DNA of 64,000 nt from Pleomorphovibrio marinus. Lineage in GTDB: Bacteria > Bacteroidota > Bacteroidia > Cytophagales > Cyclobacteriaceae. The notes beneath the pieces are model-generated. The model did not search any database, had not been told where the DNA came from, and saw nothing but the letters and a program-made list of their open reading frames with translations. The stretch spans positions 248,001 to 312,000 of the forward strand of contig NZ_QCXY01000006.1 of NCBI RefSeq assembly GCF_003347495.1, read 5' to 3'. Below, one piece after another: positions 17,695-27,349 of the stretch (position 1 is its first letter; each line of letters starts with the position of its first letter). The position numbers and the translations under genes were made by a program.

Positions 17695-17726
17695 AAAGGT
17701 GGGGATTAATTTTATTCCCACCTTTT
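17695..17726 (+). terminator. terminator after the catalase gene
   Basis: AAAGGTGGG (17,695-17,703) pairs with CCCACCTTT (17,717-17,725) around a 13-base A/T loop, followed by T and then CTTAGG. It is 31 bases beyond the catalase stop and separates it from tamB. Confidence 0.75.
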
Positions 17727-17854
17727 CTTAGGCTCTACTTTAAATATGGCATGTTCATTGAGCTTGGCTTTTGAACTTCATGATCCTATTGTTGTTAGGT
17801 ATGAAATTGATTTGATGTATATTTACGCTGTTTTTAAACACCAAGGGTGTTATT

Positions 17855-20800
17855 TTGCCGTTGAAAACTAACCAACTACAGAAACGCATTTTGACTACGT
17901 TTTCCAAGATACTCTACACACTTTTAAAAGTGTTTGGCTACTTGCTATTGTTTGTTGTCGTACTGTTGGTGGCTTTGTTGCTTTTCATCCGTAGTCCTTT
18001 AGGGCAAAACTTTATTGTTGAGAAAGTAACTACTTACGTTTCCAATCAAACGGGAACCCTATTTTCAGTAGACAGGCTTTTCTTGACCTTCAGGGGAGAT
18101 TTATACCTAGAGGGTCTTTACCTGGAAGATACTAAGGGAGATACCCTCTTGTATTCCAAATCCCTAGAAACTGGAGTGAAGGTATTACCCCTGATTAGGG
18201 AGGGGGAAATTCAGGTAACTCGTTTGGATTGGGAAGGGTTAAATGCAAACATTCACCGAAACCAGGAGGGGGAGTTCAATTTTGATTTTCTATTGGATGC
18301 GTTTATCGATCCAGAAGATTCTACCCCTGAGGATGAAAGACAGCCAGAGGAGTTAGATGCAGAAGATACAGAAATGCCTAATATAGGAATTGGGCCTGTA
18401 AGGTGGAGGGATTTTCGTCTGAGCTATATAGATGAGCAGGACGGTATGGATGTTCAATTAAGACTTGGGCTTTTGGAACTGGATATGGGAAATATCGATC
18501 TCAATCAAATGGCCTTTCACATAGAAAGGTTGGATTGGGAAGATACAGAAGCAAACTATAGACAAACAAAGCCATTCGTTACCCCGCCGGATACTACCAC
18601 CACAGAAACAGCTATGCCCTTATTGGTGGTGGATCATTTATCGCTCAAAGACATAAAGGCAAATTATATCTCTGAACCAGATGGGATGGAAGCCCTGCTC
18701 GATATAGGGGAATTGTTTTTGAATTTGCCTGAGGCCGATCTGGATAAACAGGTAGTGATGCTGAAAACCTTCAGCCTGAAAAACTCTACCATTAGATACA
18801 ATGCTGAGGAGGTCGAGAAAGAACAAGATATCGAGGAACCCACCCCTGAAGGTAACGAGGGTTTTGATTGGCCTGAGTGGAAAGTGGATGTGGGGAATAT
18901 TGATTTGGAGAACAATTCCCTATCTTATTCTCTTAATGGACAACAAGCAAGAGAAGGTTACTTTAACCCAGAAGCTATACATATGGAAGGGTTTAACCTG
19001 TCCTTAAACAATTTGTTCTTAAAGGAAGAACAAGTGGGTTTGGGACTTGGAAAACTCAGCTTTTTGGAAAGCAGTGGGTTTAGGTTAGAAGGGTTTGAAT
19101 TTGACCTGAAGATTACCGACCAAGAAACCCGGATAAGTGATTTGAACCTTCAAACAAACTTAAACCTTCTAAGAGGGGAAATGCTCATTTCTTACCCCTC
19201 TTTGGAAGCCTTTATTGCAGATCCCGAGTCCGGAAATTTTGATGTGCGCTTGCCAGAGCTAATTCTCGATGCCAGAGATGCTTATTACTTTTCTCCTGAA
19301 TTAAGGGATGACCCCTATGTCCGGGCTATAGCTGCCCACCCCATTAGGGGTACGGTATTAGTTTCTGGCAACTCAGAAAATGTAATGTTAGATCGTTTCC
19401 GTCTGGATTGGGGCAGACATACTAAATTAAGGGTTTCAGGAAGTTTTAGTCAATTTATGGACACTGAAAACCTACTTGCTGACATCAAAAACCTGTCCTT
19501 TGAAAGTAAAAGAGCGGATTTGGAGCCATTCTTAGCTGCTGCAGAGGTTGATTTTGATATGCCTGAAACGATACAATTGACTGGAAAGGCCAAAGGAGGA
19601 ATGGAGGAATTAGCCGCACAACTACGTTTGGAAATACCGGAAGGGGTAATGGAACTGGACGGGATGTTTTCGCAACAGGATAGATTGGCTTTTGGTTTTA
19701 CATTGGATATTCAGGACTTTGATGTTGGGGAATTGCTGGAGAACCCCCAGGTGGGGGTTATTTCATTTCGATTACTGGCAGAGGGAGAAGGAAACGGGCT
19801 GAATGACATTGATGCTTATCTGAGTTCTGATTTCAAAAGGCTGGAATTGAATGGTTATGATTTTGCGGGATTGGTCTTTGAGGGTGAAATGCACAATAGC
19901 GATGGCCAGTTGAAGTTAGCCTTCCAAGATGAAAACCTGGACGTTGAGTTATTGAGTGACCTTCATTTGGATAGTTTAAATTCACGGGTGAATCTTGACC
20001 TGGATCTTAGGGGAGCGGATCTTTTGGCATTGAACCTTAGCCCTAATGACCTCCGTCCAAGATTTAAACTTAAAGCATCCTTTGCTGGGGATCTAGAGGA
20101 GTTCAGTCTTGAGGCAACTTTAAAAGATGGATTGGTTGTTTTTGAGGAAAGGCCTTTTTCCATAGGTGAGTTTGATTTTATGGCAACCATAGGAGTTGAT
20201 TCTACCGAATTGGAATTGGCAAGTTCAATAGTAAACATGACATTATTGTCCAATTCCTCTCCGGAGGAAACGATGTCAGGGTTAGAGCGTTTTTTTAACC
20301 AATATTTTTTGGACAGCATCCCACCGGATACCATTTATTCTCCGGTGAATGTGGAATTTTTTATGGGAATTAACGACACCCAATTCTTAAGCGAGGTGGT
20401 ATTGCCGGACTTAAACCGTTTGGATTCAGCCACATTAAATTTTGACTTTGACGAAAGTGCTGGCAGTGTAGATGGGAGGTTGGATTTCCCTTTCTTGGAC
20501 TATGCGGGCATAAATATAGATAGTGTGGGGGTTCGACTGAGAGCAGACCAGGAGGGATTTCGGTTTGGATTCGGTTTGGTAAGCTTGGAAAGTGGCCCAA
20601 TAGCAATTGGCAGGACTTTTTTCACTGGTGAGCTATTAGAAGAAGGGTTGCTCTTTGATTTTAATGCCTATGACGGGGAGGAGAGACTGGCACATGTGAA
20701 TTTTGACCTTGGGTTTTCGGGAGACACCATAGCCCTACATATTTTGCCCGAAGATTTGGTGTTTAATAAAAGGGAATGGCAGATACCTGATAGTAACGAA

Positions 20801-22966
20801 GTGAGGATTATGGAGGATCTAGTGGAGTTTTATGATTTCATTTGGACCAGAAATACCCAAAAATTTGAAATTACCCATCAGGTGAGTGATATTGAAGCAC
20901 CTCATATAGCTTTACGGTTTGCGGACTTTAGGTTGGGTACTTTTACAAGTATCCTTAATCCAGACGAAGCCCTTGCTGGAGGGTTTATGGATGGAAATGT
21001 GATAGTCAAAAATCCCTTCGGGGCAACGGGAATACTTGCCGATCTATCGGTCAGGGAACTGACTGTATTTGATATTCTTTTGGGGAACCTCAACCTGGAA
21101 GCCGAGTCGGTAGGGGAAGATGATTACCACTTTAATTTAGCCCTTAAAGAGGGGGGGATAGACCTGGATTTAGAGGGGGAATTTAAGGCAGACGAAGAGG
21201 GGGCCCAGTTGGATCTTGGATTAGTGTTGAATGCGGTGCAAATGGAAACTTTGGCAGGGCTCTCCCAAGATAACCTGAGGGATGGTGAGGGATTTATATC
21301 TGGAGAAATAGAGGTGTCAGGTACCACCTCAGACCCTGATTATAAGGGCACGTTCAAATTTAACGGAGCCGCATTTACAGTGGCGGAACTAAACTCCAGG
21401 TTTCGGCTATCGGAAGAAGTCTTGCGGGTAGATAACGAAGGGGTGTATATAGATAAATTCACCATTAATGACCAGGACAACAATACTTTTGTCTTGGACG
21501 GAACCGTAGGAACTGAGGAACTTTCAAATCCCTCCTTTGATTTGGCCTTAAATGCCAATAATTTCAGGGTATTAAACTCTACTCGTGAAGACAATGATTT
21601 GTTCTTTGGAAATGCCACCATAGATGCAGATGTAACCATCAGTGGAAACCTTGAATTGCCCATTGTAGACAGTAGATTAAAGGTTAGGTCAGGAACAGAT
21701 CTTTCCTTCATAGTGCCGGAATCCCAGCTGGATCTTATTGAAAGAGATGGAGTGATCAGGTTTGTAAACAGAGATGATCCTGATGATATCTTGACCAGAA
21801 GGGCCATTGAACAAACCACATCTGGGATAACTGGATATCAAGTTGCCGCCGTGCTGGAGGTAGACCCTAATGCCGTTTTCAGGGTGATAGTGGATGAAAG
21901 GTCTGGTGACAACCTTATGATTTCCGGTGAGGGCAACCTGAACTTAAATTTGGATCCCAATGGCAGGGTTACCCTTTCCGGTACCTATGAACTGAGGAAG
22001 GGGCATTATGAAATGAGTCTTTACAATGTAGTAAGCAGGCGGTTTGAGATTCAGGAGGGGAGTACAATCCAATGGGCCGGTGATCCTTTGGATGCCAACC
22101 TCAACCTAACAGCCATCTACAGAGTGAGGACTTCGCCCTCAGAACTAATTGCTTCCCAAGCAGGAGGAAATACTGGAGGCTTTCGCCAAGAACTCCCTTT
22201 TCTGGTTTACCTCAACATAAATGGAGAGTTGGTAAGGCCTGAAATTTCGTTTGAATTGGATATGCCGGAGGAAAGTCGTGGAGCGGCAGGTGGCAACGTT
22301 TATGGTCAAATTCAACAATTGAACAACCAAGAAGGGGAACTCAATAGGCAAGTTTTTTCACTGTTGGTGCTAAACAGGTTTTTTCCTGACCGTGGTGGGG
22401 ATGGGGCAGGTGGCGGTACAGCAGCCTTGGCTAGATCCAGTGTGAGTCAGGTGCTTTCCGGCCAGTTGAACAATCTTTCGGAAAGTCTATTAGGAGACTC
22501 TGGGGTTGAGTTGGATTTTGACATGGATTCATTTACCGATTACCAGTCAGGGGGGCCACAGGATCGCACACAGCTTAATGTAAGTGCCAGAACCAGGTTT
22601 ATGGATGACAGGTTGATAGTGCAAGTGGGCAGCCAAATTGATATTGAAGGTAGTTCCCAGCAAATGGACAGGGGAAATGCCCTTTTGGGAAATGTGAGCA
22701 TAGAGTATTTGCTTACCGAAAATGGGAGATATAGGCTCAGGGGCTTTAGGAGAAATTCATTTGAAAGCTTTATTGATGGTCAACTGATAGTTACCGGTAT
22801 GTCAGTGATTTTTAATAGAGAGTTTAACCATTTCAGGGAATTGTGGAGAGGGATTGAGGTAGAAAGGAATAACAGAGTGAGAGGCGCAGCTAGGAAAGAG
22901 GAAGAAGATGGAGGCAATGGGGAAGAAGAGGAGGAGGACACTTCAGAAGAAAGTGAGCAACCATAA
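17855..22966 (+). CDS. tamB: TamB-like translocation/assembly module protein (1703 aa)
   Basis: Very large AsmA/TamB-superfamily protein that spans the periplasm and works with an outer-membrane Omp85 protein in outer-membrane biogenesis or lipid transfer. One N-terminal membrane helix (about residues 25-47) anchors it in the inner membrane. The body is a long series of beta-rich repeats with many aspartate-rich strands. The C-terminal TamB (DUF490) domain runs to about residue 1650, with LRKGHYEMSLYNVVSRRFEI; a highly acidic tail ends the protein. The start is a TTG (MPLKTNQ); another TTG two codons later is possible. It lies 22 bases before the TamL gene, forming a tamB-tamL operon. Confidence 0.9.
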   Translation: MPLKTNQLQKRILTTFSKILYTLLKVFGYLLLFVVVLLVALLLFIRSPLGQNFIVEKVTTYVSNQTGTLFSVDRLFLTFRGDLYLEGLYLEDTKGDTLLYSKSLETGVKVLPLIREGEIQVTRLDWEGLNANIHRNQEGEFNFDFLLDAFIDPEDSTPEDERQPEELDAEDTEMPNIGIGPVRWRDFRLSYIDEQDGMDVQLRLGLLELDMGNIDLNQMAFHIERLDWEDTEANYRQTKPFVTPPDTTTTETAMPLLVVDHLSLKDIKANYISEPDGMEALLDIGELFLNLPEADLDKQVVMLKTFSLKNSTIRYNAEEVEKEQDIEEPTPEGNEGFDWPEWKVDVGNIDLENNSLSYSLNGQQAREGYFNPEAIHMEGFNLSLNNLFLKEEQVGLGLGKLSFLESSGFRLEGFEFDLKITDQETRISDLNLQTNLNLLRGEMLISYPSLEAFIADPESGNFDVRLPELILDARDAYYFSPELRDDPYVRAIAAHPIRGTVLVSGNSENVMLDRFRLDWGRHTKLRVSGSFSQFMDTENLLADIKNLSFESKRADLEPFLAAAEVDFDMPETIQLTGKAKGGMEELAAQLRLEIPEGVMELDGMFSQQDRLAFGFTLDIQDFDVGELLENPQVGVISFRLLAEGEGNGLNDIDAYLSSDFKRLELNGYDFAGLVFEGEMHNSDGQLKLAFQDENLDVELLSDLHLDSLNSRVNLDLDLRGADLLALNLSPNDLRPRFKLKASFAGDLEEFSLEATLKDGLVVFEERPFSIGEFDFMATIGVDSTELELASSIVNMTLLSNSSPEETMSGLERFFNQYFLDSIPPDTIYSPVNVEFFMGINDTQFLSEVVLPDLNRLDSATLNFDFDESAGSVDGRLDFPFLDYAGINIDSVGVRLRADQEGFRFGFGLVSLESGPIAIGRTFFTGELLEEGLLFDFNAYDGEERLAHVNFDLGFSGDTIALHILPEDLVFNKREWQIPDSNEVRIMEDLVEFYDFIWTRNTQKFEITHQVSDIEAPHIALRFADFRLGTFTSILNPDEALAGGFMDGNVIVKNPFGATGILADLSVRELTVFDILLGNLNLEAESVGEDDYHFNLALKEGGIDLDLEGEFKADEEGAQLDLGLVLNAVQMETLAGLSQDNLRDGEGFISGEIEVSGTTSDPDYKGTFKFNGAAFTVAELNSRFRLSEEVLRVDNEGVYIDKFTINDQDNNTFVLDGTVGTEELSNPSFDLALNANNFRVLNSTREDNDLFFGNATIDADVTISGNLELPIVDSRLKVRSGTDLSFIVPESQLDLIERDGVIRFVNRDDPDDILTRRAIEQTTSGITGYQVAAVLEVDPNAVFRVIVDERSGDNLMISGEGNLNLNLDPNGRVTLSGTYELRKGHYEMSLYNVVSRRFEIQEGSTIQWAGDPLDANLNLTAIYRVRTSPSELIASQAGGNTGGFRQELPFLVYLNINGELVRPEISFELDMPEESRGAAGGNVYGQIQQLNNQEGELNRQVFSLLVLNRFFPDRGGDGAGGGTAALARSSVSQVLSGQLNNLSESLLGDSGVELDFDMDSFTDYQSGGPQDRTQLNVSARTRFMDDRLIVQVGSQIDIEGSSQQMDRGNALLGNVSIEYLLTENGRYRLRGFRRNSFESFIDGQLIVTGMSVIFNREFNHFRELWRGIEVERNNRVRGAARKEEEDGGNGEEEEEDTSEESEQP

Positions 22967-22988
22967 GAATAGTAAAATATCTGATTAA

Positions 22989-25280
22989 ATGAGTGGAAAA
23001 AGGATATTCACACATGCTTTATTACTTATTTGCATTGCAGCCTGTAATGTAAAGCAATTCATCCCGGAAGGAAGATACCTCTACGAAGGTGCTGAACTTG
23101 AGGTGGAAAAAGAAGAGAGTGTGAAAAAATGGAATGACATTGAAAGGGAACTGAATTCCCTTTTCAGGCCTACTCCAAATTCCAAGATTTTGGGACAACG
23201 TGTTGGGCTATGGGCCCATTTTAAGGGCTCCCAGGAAAAGCCAGGTTTTATCAACCGTTTTTTGAAAAACCAAATAGGAGAGGAGCCTGTTTATCTGAAT
23301 GAAGTCAACATTCCTCAGACCGAGTCATTGCTTGTTAATAGGCTAGAAAATAGAGGTTTTTTTTACAGCACGGCTTCCTCAGAGGTGGAGTACCGCAGTT
23401 ATACTGCTAAAGTAAAATATGAGGCAACCGCTCCAGCCCCGTATAAACTCAAAAACTATGAATATGACCATGATTCTTTAACCATCGATAGGGTCATTAG
23501 GGAATTGCTGGATGACACCAAACTCAAGGAGGGGGACAGGTTTGACTTAAGTCTGATGAGGGAAGAACGGGAAAGGCTGGATGTGGCACTTAAGAAAAGG
23601 GGCTTTTACAATTTCAATCCGGATTTTTTGATATTTGAAGCAGATACCAACCCTTATGAGGATAAGACTTTTGACTTATTCTTGAGGTTAAAACAGAATG
23701 CACCGGAAGAGGGAATAATACCTTACAGGATAGAGGACATCACCGTATACCCAAATTTTGCCCTTGAGGGGTATGAGGAAGGGGCTGACACTTCCTCTGT
23801 TAGGGGGATTGATTTTGTGCAAAGACAAAAGGTCTTTAAACCCCATTTGCTGGAGCAATACATCCTTATGGAAGAAGGGGATTTATTTGATTCGGACAGG
23901 TCCAGGCTAACCAGCAACAGGCTTTCCGGTATCGGCAATTACAGATACGTCAACATCAGATACCGAGAAAGGGAGGAACTGAATGAAGATGGGGAAGGCG
24001 TGTTGGACAGCCATATTTATTTGTCTCCACTCGATAAGCGGGCAGTTAGGGCTGAACTTCAAGGTGTTTCTAAATCCAACAATTTTGCCGGCCCAGCCTT
24101 GTTACTTAGTTATAGAAACAGGAACCTTTTTAAGGGAGGAGAAATCCTTAGCCTAACAGGGAAATTTGCCTATGAGGCGCAGATTGCGAGTGGGGAAAGA
24201 GAAGGACTGACCTCTTTCGAGTTGGGGCTTAAAGGGGACTTGATCTTCCCAAGAGTTGTGTTCCCTATTCCTATCCGTGAGCGATTTGCCTATTCAGTAC
24301 CGAAAACAAAAATCAGTCTGGGGACGGAATTTCAGGATAGGAGGGGACTATACAGGTTGAGTTCCGTTTCATCTACCTATGGTTATTTTTGGAATGCAAA
24401 TCGGTTTGTATACCACGAAATCAACCCTATTAGCTTGAACTTTGTGCATTTATCCAGAACCACTCCGGAATTTGATGAGATTTTGGACAGAAACCCCTTT
24501 CTGAGGTTAAGCTTTGAGCAACAATTCATTGCTGGTATCACCTACAGCTTTGCATATAACCAGCTAATGGATAAATTCCGAACCCACAGCATTTATTTTG
24601 GGGCCAATTTAGATGTTGCCGGTGCTGGCCTTAACCTTGCTAACGAATTGGTGAATTCACAAAACCCCAACCGCTTTTTGGGCTTTGATTATGCACAGTA
24701 CAATAAGGGAGATATCGATTTCAGGTATTATATCCGGTTTAGCGAAAACAATCTGTTGGTGAGCAGGCTATTTGGCGGGATAGGCCTTCCCTACGGAAAT
24801 TCGGTTTCCTTGCCTTTCGTTAAGCAATATTTTTCAGGTGGACCCAATAGTGTGAGAGCTTTTCGCATACGGTCCTTGGGGCCTGGTTCATATGTTCCAG
24901 ACCAAGCAAATATTGCTGGATTTTTTGACCAAGCTGGGGATATAAGGATTGAAGCCAATTTGGAATACCGGTTTCCTATCGTTTCTGTTTTGAAGGGAGC
25001 GTTTTTTGCAGATGCCGGAAACGTGTGGTTGGTGAATGAAAACGAAGCGCTGCCCGGTGGTAAATTCACTTCGGATTGGTTGCAGGAATTAGGCGTAGGG
25101 GTGGGTTTTGGAGTCAGAGTAGATGTGGACTTTTTCGTGATCCGCTTAGATCTGGCTACCCCTGTAAGAAGACCTCATTTGCCTGAAGGGGAAAGGTGGG
25201 AGAAAAGCTTTCAAATTAGGGATGGGGACTGGAGAAGGGAAAACCTAGTCTTTAATTTCGCCATCGGTTATCCCTTCTAA
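22989..25280 (+). CDS. tamL: TamL-type lipidated BamA/TamA-family outer membrane protein (763 aa)
   Basis: Omp85-superfamily protein with a lipoprotein signal. The N-terminus has a short hydrophobic core ending CIAAC, the last cysteine being at about residue 19. POTRA-like domains occupy roughly residues 60-330. A 16-strand-type barrel follows, containing SVRAFRIRSLGPGSYVP (about residue 618), the conserved (V/I)RG(F/Y)-like loop region in altered form, and a terminal strand ending NFAIGYPF. Lipidation of a TamA homologue is a Bacteroidota trait. It probably forms the outer-membrane end of the machine whose inner end is the adjacent TamB. Confidence 0.9.
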   Translation: MSGKRIFTHALLLICIAACNVKQFIPEGRYLYEGAELEVEKEESVKKWNDIERELNSLFRPTPNSKILGQRVGLWAHFKGSQEKPGFINRFLKNQIGEEPVYLNEVNIPQTESLLVNRLENRGFFYSTASSEVEYRSYTAKVKYEATAPAPYKLKNYEYDHDSLTIDRVIRELLDDTKLKEGDRFDLSLMREERERLDVALKKRGFYNFNPDFLIFEADTNPYEDKTFDLFLRLKQNAPEEGIIPYRIEDITVYPNFALEGYEEGADTSSVRGIDFVQRQKVFKPHLLEQYILMEEGDLFDSDRSRLTSNRLSGIGNYRYVNIRYREREELNEDGEGVLDSHIYLSPLDKRAVRAELQGVSKSNNFAGPALLLSYRNRNLFKGGEILSLTGKFAYEAQIASGEREGLTSFELGLKGDLIFPRVVFPIPIRERFAYSVPKTKISLGTEFQDRRGLYRLSSVSSTYGYFWNANRFVYHEINPISLNFVHLSRTTPEFDEILDRNPFLRLSFEQQFIAGITYSFAYNQLMDKFRTHSIYFGANLDVAGAGLNLANELVNSQNPNRFLGFDYAQYNKGDIDFRYYIRFSENNLLVSRLFGGIGLPYGNSVSLPFVKQYFSGGPNSVRAFRIRSLGPGSYVPDQANIAGFFDQAGDIRIEANLEYRFPIVSVLKGAFFADAGNVWLVNENEALPGGKFTSDWLQELGVGVGFGVRVDVDFFVIRLDLATPVRRPHLPEGERWEKSFQIRDGDWRRENLVFNFAIGYPF

Positions 25281-25287
25281 GATCCTC

Positions 25288-25479
25288 TTACAATTCCTCG
25301 TAGTTTTGCTTGATCCTGGCAAGGCTATAGGCATAACCAAGTAAAAGAGGGCCAGTAATAGCAAACATAAGTAGGTTCCCCAGTCCTTTTGACTTTTTCA
25401 TGGCAATGGTAGCACCAATTACCATCAAAGGTACCCCATATTTCACCCCAAACTTAAAGTACTTTTTTTCGATTTCCAT
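25288..25479 (-). CDS. small predicted membrane protein (63 aa)
   Basis: A 63-residue protein with two short hydrophobic stretches (about residues 13-25 and 31-52) and charged ends. I do not recognise a family. It converges on the tamL gene with a seven-base gap and has an A/T-rich leader. Its real coding status is supported by the good ATG and the membrane-like amino-acid pattern, but it could be a chance frame. Confidence 0.55.
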   Translation of the reverse strand: MEIEKKYFKFGVKYGVPLMVIGATIAMKKSKGLGNLLMFAITGPLLLGYAYSLARIKQNYEEL

Positions 25480-25543
25480 GACTTGTAGGTTTTAAATTAA
25501 AAATTTGATTGAATTTAAACTATCCAGAATAATGCCAAATCCA

Positions 25544-26614
25544 TTATAACGGCGAATAAGGGATAGGGATTTGCTTGCCCAAACCCTTTTCCCTGCTCTC
25601 TAAATTACTAACTCCTATACCCAATAGCCTGACAGGCATCAATAGGGGTTGTTGCATAAGTAAATCCACAGCTACAGGGAAAAACTCCTCCAGGGAAATT
25701 GGGTTTTCAAAACTTTTGCTCCGGGTTATTTGCGTAAAATCTTTGTATTTGATCTTTAGCGTAAAAGTTCTTCCCCTCAGAAGTTGTTTGTGGCACCTTG
25801 ATTTTAACTCTTCGCATAGCTTGGATAAAGCCTCCCTCATTAGTACAAACTCCTCCATGTCCTGTTCAAAGGTACTTTCCACACTAATCGACTTTCTGAT
25901 ACGGTGTGGTTTGACCTCACTCAAATGAATGCCTCTTACAATATCATAATAATGCCTGCCTGCTTTTCCAAACCTCCCCACCAAAAACTCCAGGGTGAAA
26001 GCTTTCAGGTCTTTCCCAGAGTAAATGCCCAGTTTATGCATTTTTTCGGAGGTTACTTTCCCTATTCCAAAAAATTTCTCAATGGCCAGCCGCTCCAAAA
26101 AGGCCAAAGCTTCCTTTGGGGGAATTACAGCCTGCCCATTGGGCTTATTCAGGTCAGAAGCTACCTTCGCCAGAAACTTGTTGTAGGAGATGCCTGCAGA
26201 AGCTGTCAAACCAATTTGTTCTAATATTTTGGTCCTAATTTCTCGGGCAATTAGAGTGGCACTTGGGTTGTTAGCTTTATTGGCAGTGACATCTAAAAAA
26301 GCCTCATCCAGCGAAAGTGGTTCTACCAGATCCGTATATTCAAAGAATATTTCCTTGATCTGAAGCGATAGTTCCTTGTACCTTGCAAACCTTGGTTTTA
26401 CAAAAACCAACTCTGGACACTTCTGGGCAGCAAGTTTGGAAGACATGGCCGAACGCACACCGAAAGCCCTGGCCTCATAGCTCGCAGCAGCCACAACCCC
26501 TCTTTCTTTGTTTCCTCCTACGGCCACAGGTTTACCTTTTAAATCAGGATGATCCAACTGTTCTACCGATGCAAAAAATGCATCCATATCAATATGTATG
26601 ATCTTTCTGTCCAA
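25544..26614 (-). CDS. dinB: DNA polymerase IV (356 aa)
   Basis: Y-family translesion polymerase. Catalytic motifs are present in order: HIDMDAFFASVEQ (residues 7-19), SLDEAFLDVT with the paired acidic residues (about 101-110), and SAGISYNKFLAKVASDLNKPNGQ (about 138-160). A helix-hairpin-helix region (FFGIGKVTSEKMHKLGI) and little-finger domain follow. The C-terminus lacks an obvious QxxLxF-type clamp motif at its very end. It is monocistronic. Despite the name, it is unrelated to the DinB-family metal protein at 6,585-7,121. Confidence 0.95.
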   Translation of the reverse strand: MDRKIIHIDMDAFFASVEQLDHPDLKGKPVAVGGNKERGVVAAASYEARAFGVRSAMSSKLAAQKCPELVFVKPRFARYKELSLQIKEIFFEYTDLVEPLSLDEAFLDVTANKANNPSATLIAREIRTKILEQIGLTASAGISYNKFLAKVASDLNKPNGQAVIPPKEALAFLERLAIEKFFGIGKVTSEKMHKLGIYSGKDLKAFTLEFLVGRFGKAGRHYYDIVRGIHLSEVKPHRIRKSISVESTFEQDMEEFVLMREALSKLCEELKSRCHKQLLRGRTFTLKIKYKDFTQITRSKSFENPISLEEFFPVAVDLLMQQPLLMPVRLLGIGVSNLESREKGLGKQIPIPYSPL

Positions 26615-26819
26615 GGACCAGCTCTCTTTTTGTTAGCAACAAATTCCAGAATGGAAGGGTTTATACTTACCTGATAGGTAGGAAAAATATTTCCTGTCCA
26701 TAATTCGACTAAATGTGGCTTTCCAGTGTTGGGGCGAGGATAATACATCTATTCTTGGCATAAATATTGTCTTATTATGGAAAGAAATTACACATATCAC
26801 ACTAAACCAACGATTAATC

Positions 26820-27314
26820 ATGAAAAATATAGTGTTATTATCGAGTGTATTGGCGTTTGCCTTTGCATGTGGGCCTGCCGAAAGGGAGGGATCTGAAGTT
26901 ATAGAAGAAATAGAAGAAACCGTGGAGGATGTAAGGTCAGAAGTTACTCCAGACTGGGTAGTCTATGAAGGCAACATACCCTGTTTGGATTGCGATTATA
27001 TTTCTATGGAGTTATGGTTGGAGCATGACGAAACCGAAGTCACCCCTGACTACAGGCTTGTGATGGAATATAACAACACCCCCGCTGGTGATACTGAAGA
27101 AGAAGTAGAAGGAAACTACACCATTATTGCTGGGCATGGTCAAGATAGGGATGCTACCTTGTATCAATTAAATCCTGGCACGAATGAACCAAGGTATTTT
27201 GTGCTCAACGAAGATAGGACAATAACCATGTTAGGGGAAGATATGCAGCCCCTGGATGAAGAAGTTGACGAGGATTACAACTATACCTTACAACTTAAAG
27301 AAGCTGAAGAATAA
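26820..27314 (+). CDS. NlpE-like lipoprotein with copper-resistance N-domain (164 aa)
   Basis: Lipoprotein resembling the NlpE N-terminal domain. The start at the ATG at 26,820 gives MKNIVLLSSVLAFAFACG, a signal peptide with lipobox AFAC; an upstream ATG at 26,715 would destroy this layout. The mature domain has the GNIPCLDCDYISMELWLE segment, with the CxxC pair of NlpE-type proteins, and later YVLNEDRTITMLGEDMQ-like strands. NlpE in E. coli activates Cpx signalling on envelope stress and copper; whether this homologue signals is not known. It shares a terminator with the convergent gdhA. Confidence 0.8.
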   Translation: MKNIVLLSSVLAFAFACGPAEREGSEVIEEIEETVEDVRSEVTPDWVVYEGNIPCLDCDYISMELWLEHDETEVTPDYRLVMEYNNTPAGDTEEEVEGNYTIIAGHGQDRDATLYQLNPGTNEPRYFVLNEDRTITMLGEDMQPLDEEVDEDYNYTLQLKEAEE

Positions 27315-27323
27315 GTTAAAAAA

Positions 27324-27349
27324 GCGGCCCTATTCGGGCCGCTTTTTTT
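27324..27349. terminator. strong bidirectional terminator
   Basis: GCGGCCC (27,324-27,330) and GGGCCGC (27,336-27,342) form a perfect 7-bp GC stem with a 5-base loop. A-runs lie on the left and seven Ts on the right, so it works in both directions. It ends the NlpE-like gene on the plus strand and gdhA on the minus strand; the gdhA stop codon sits in the T run. Confidence 0.92.
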
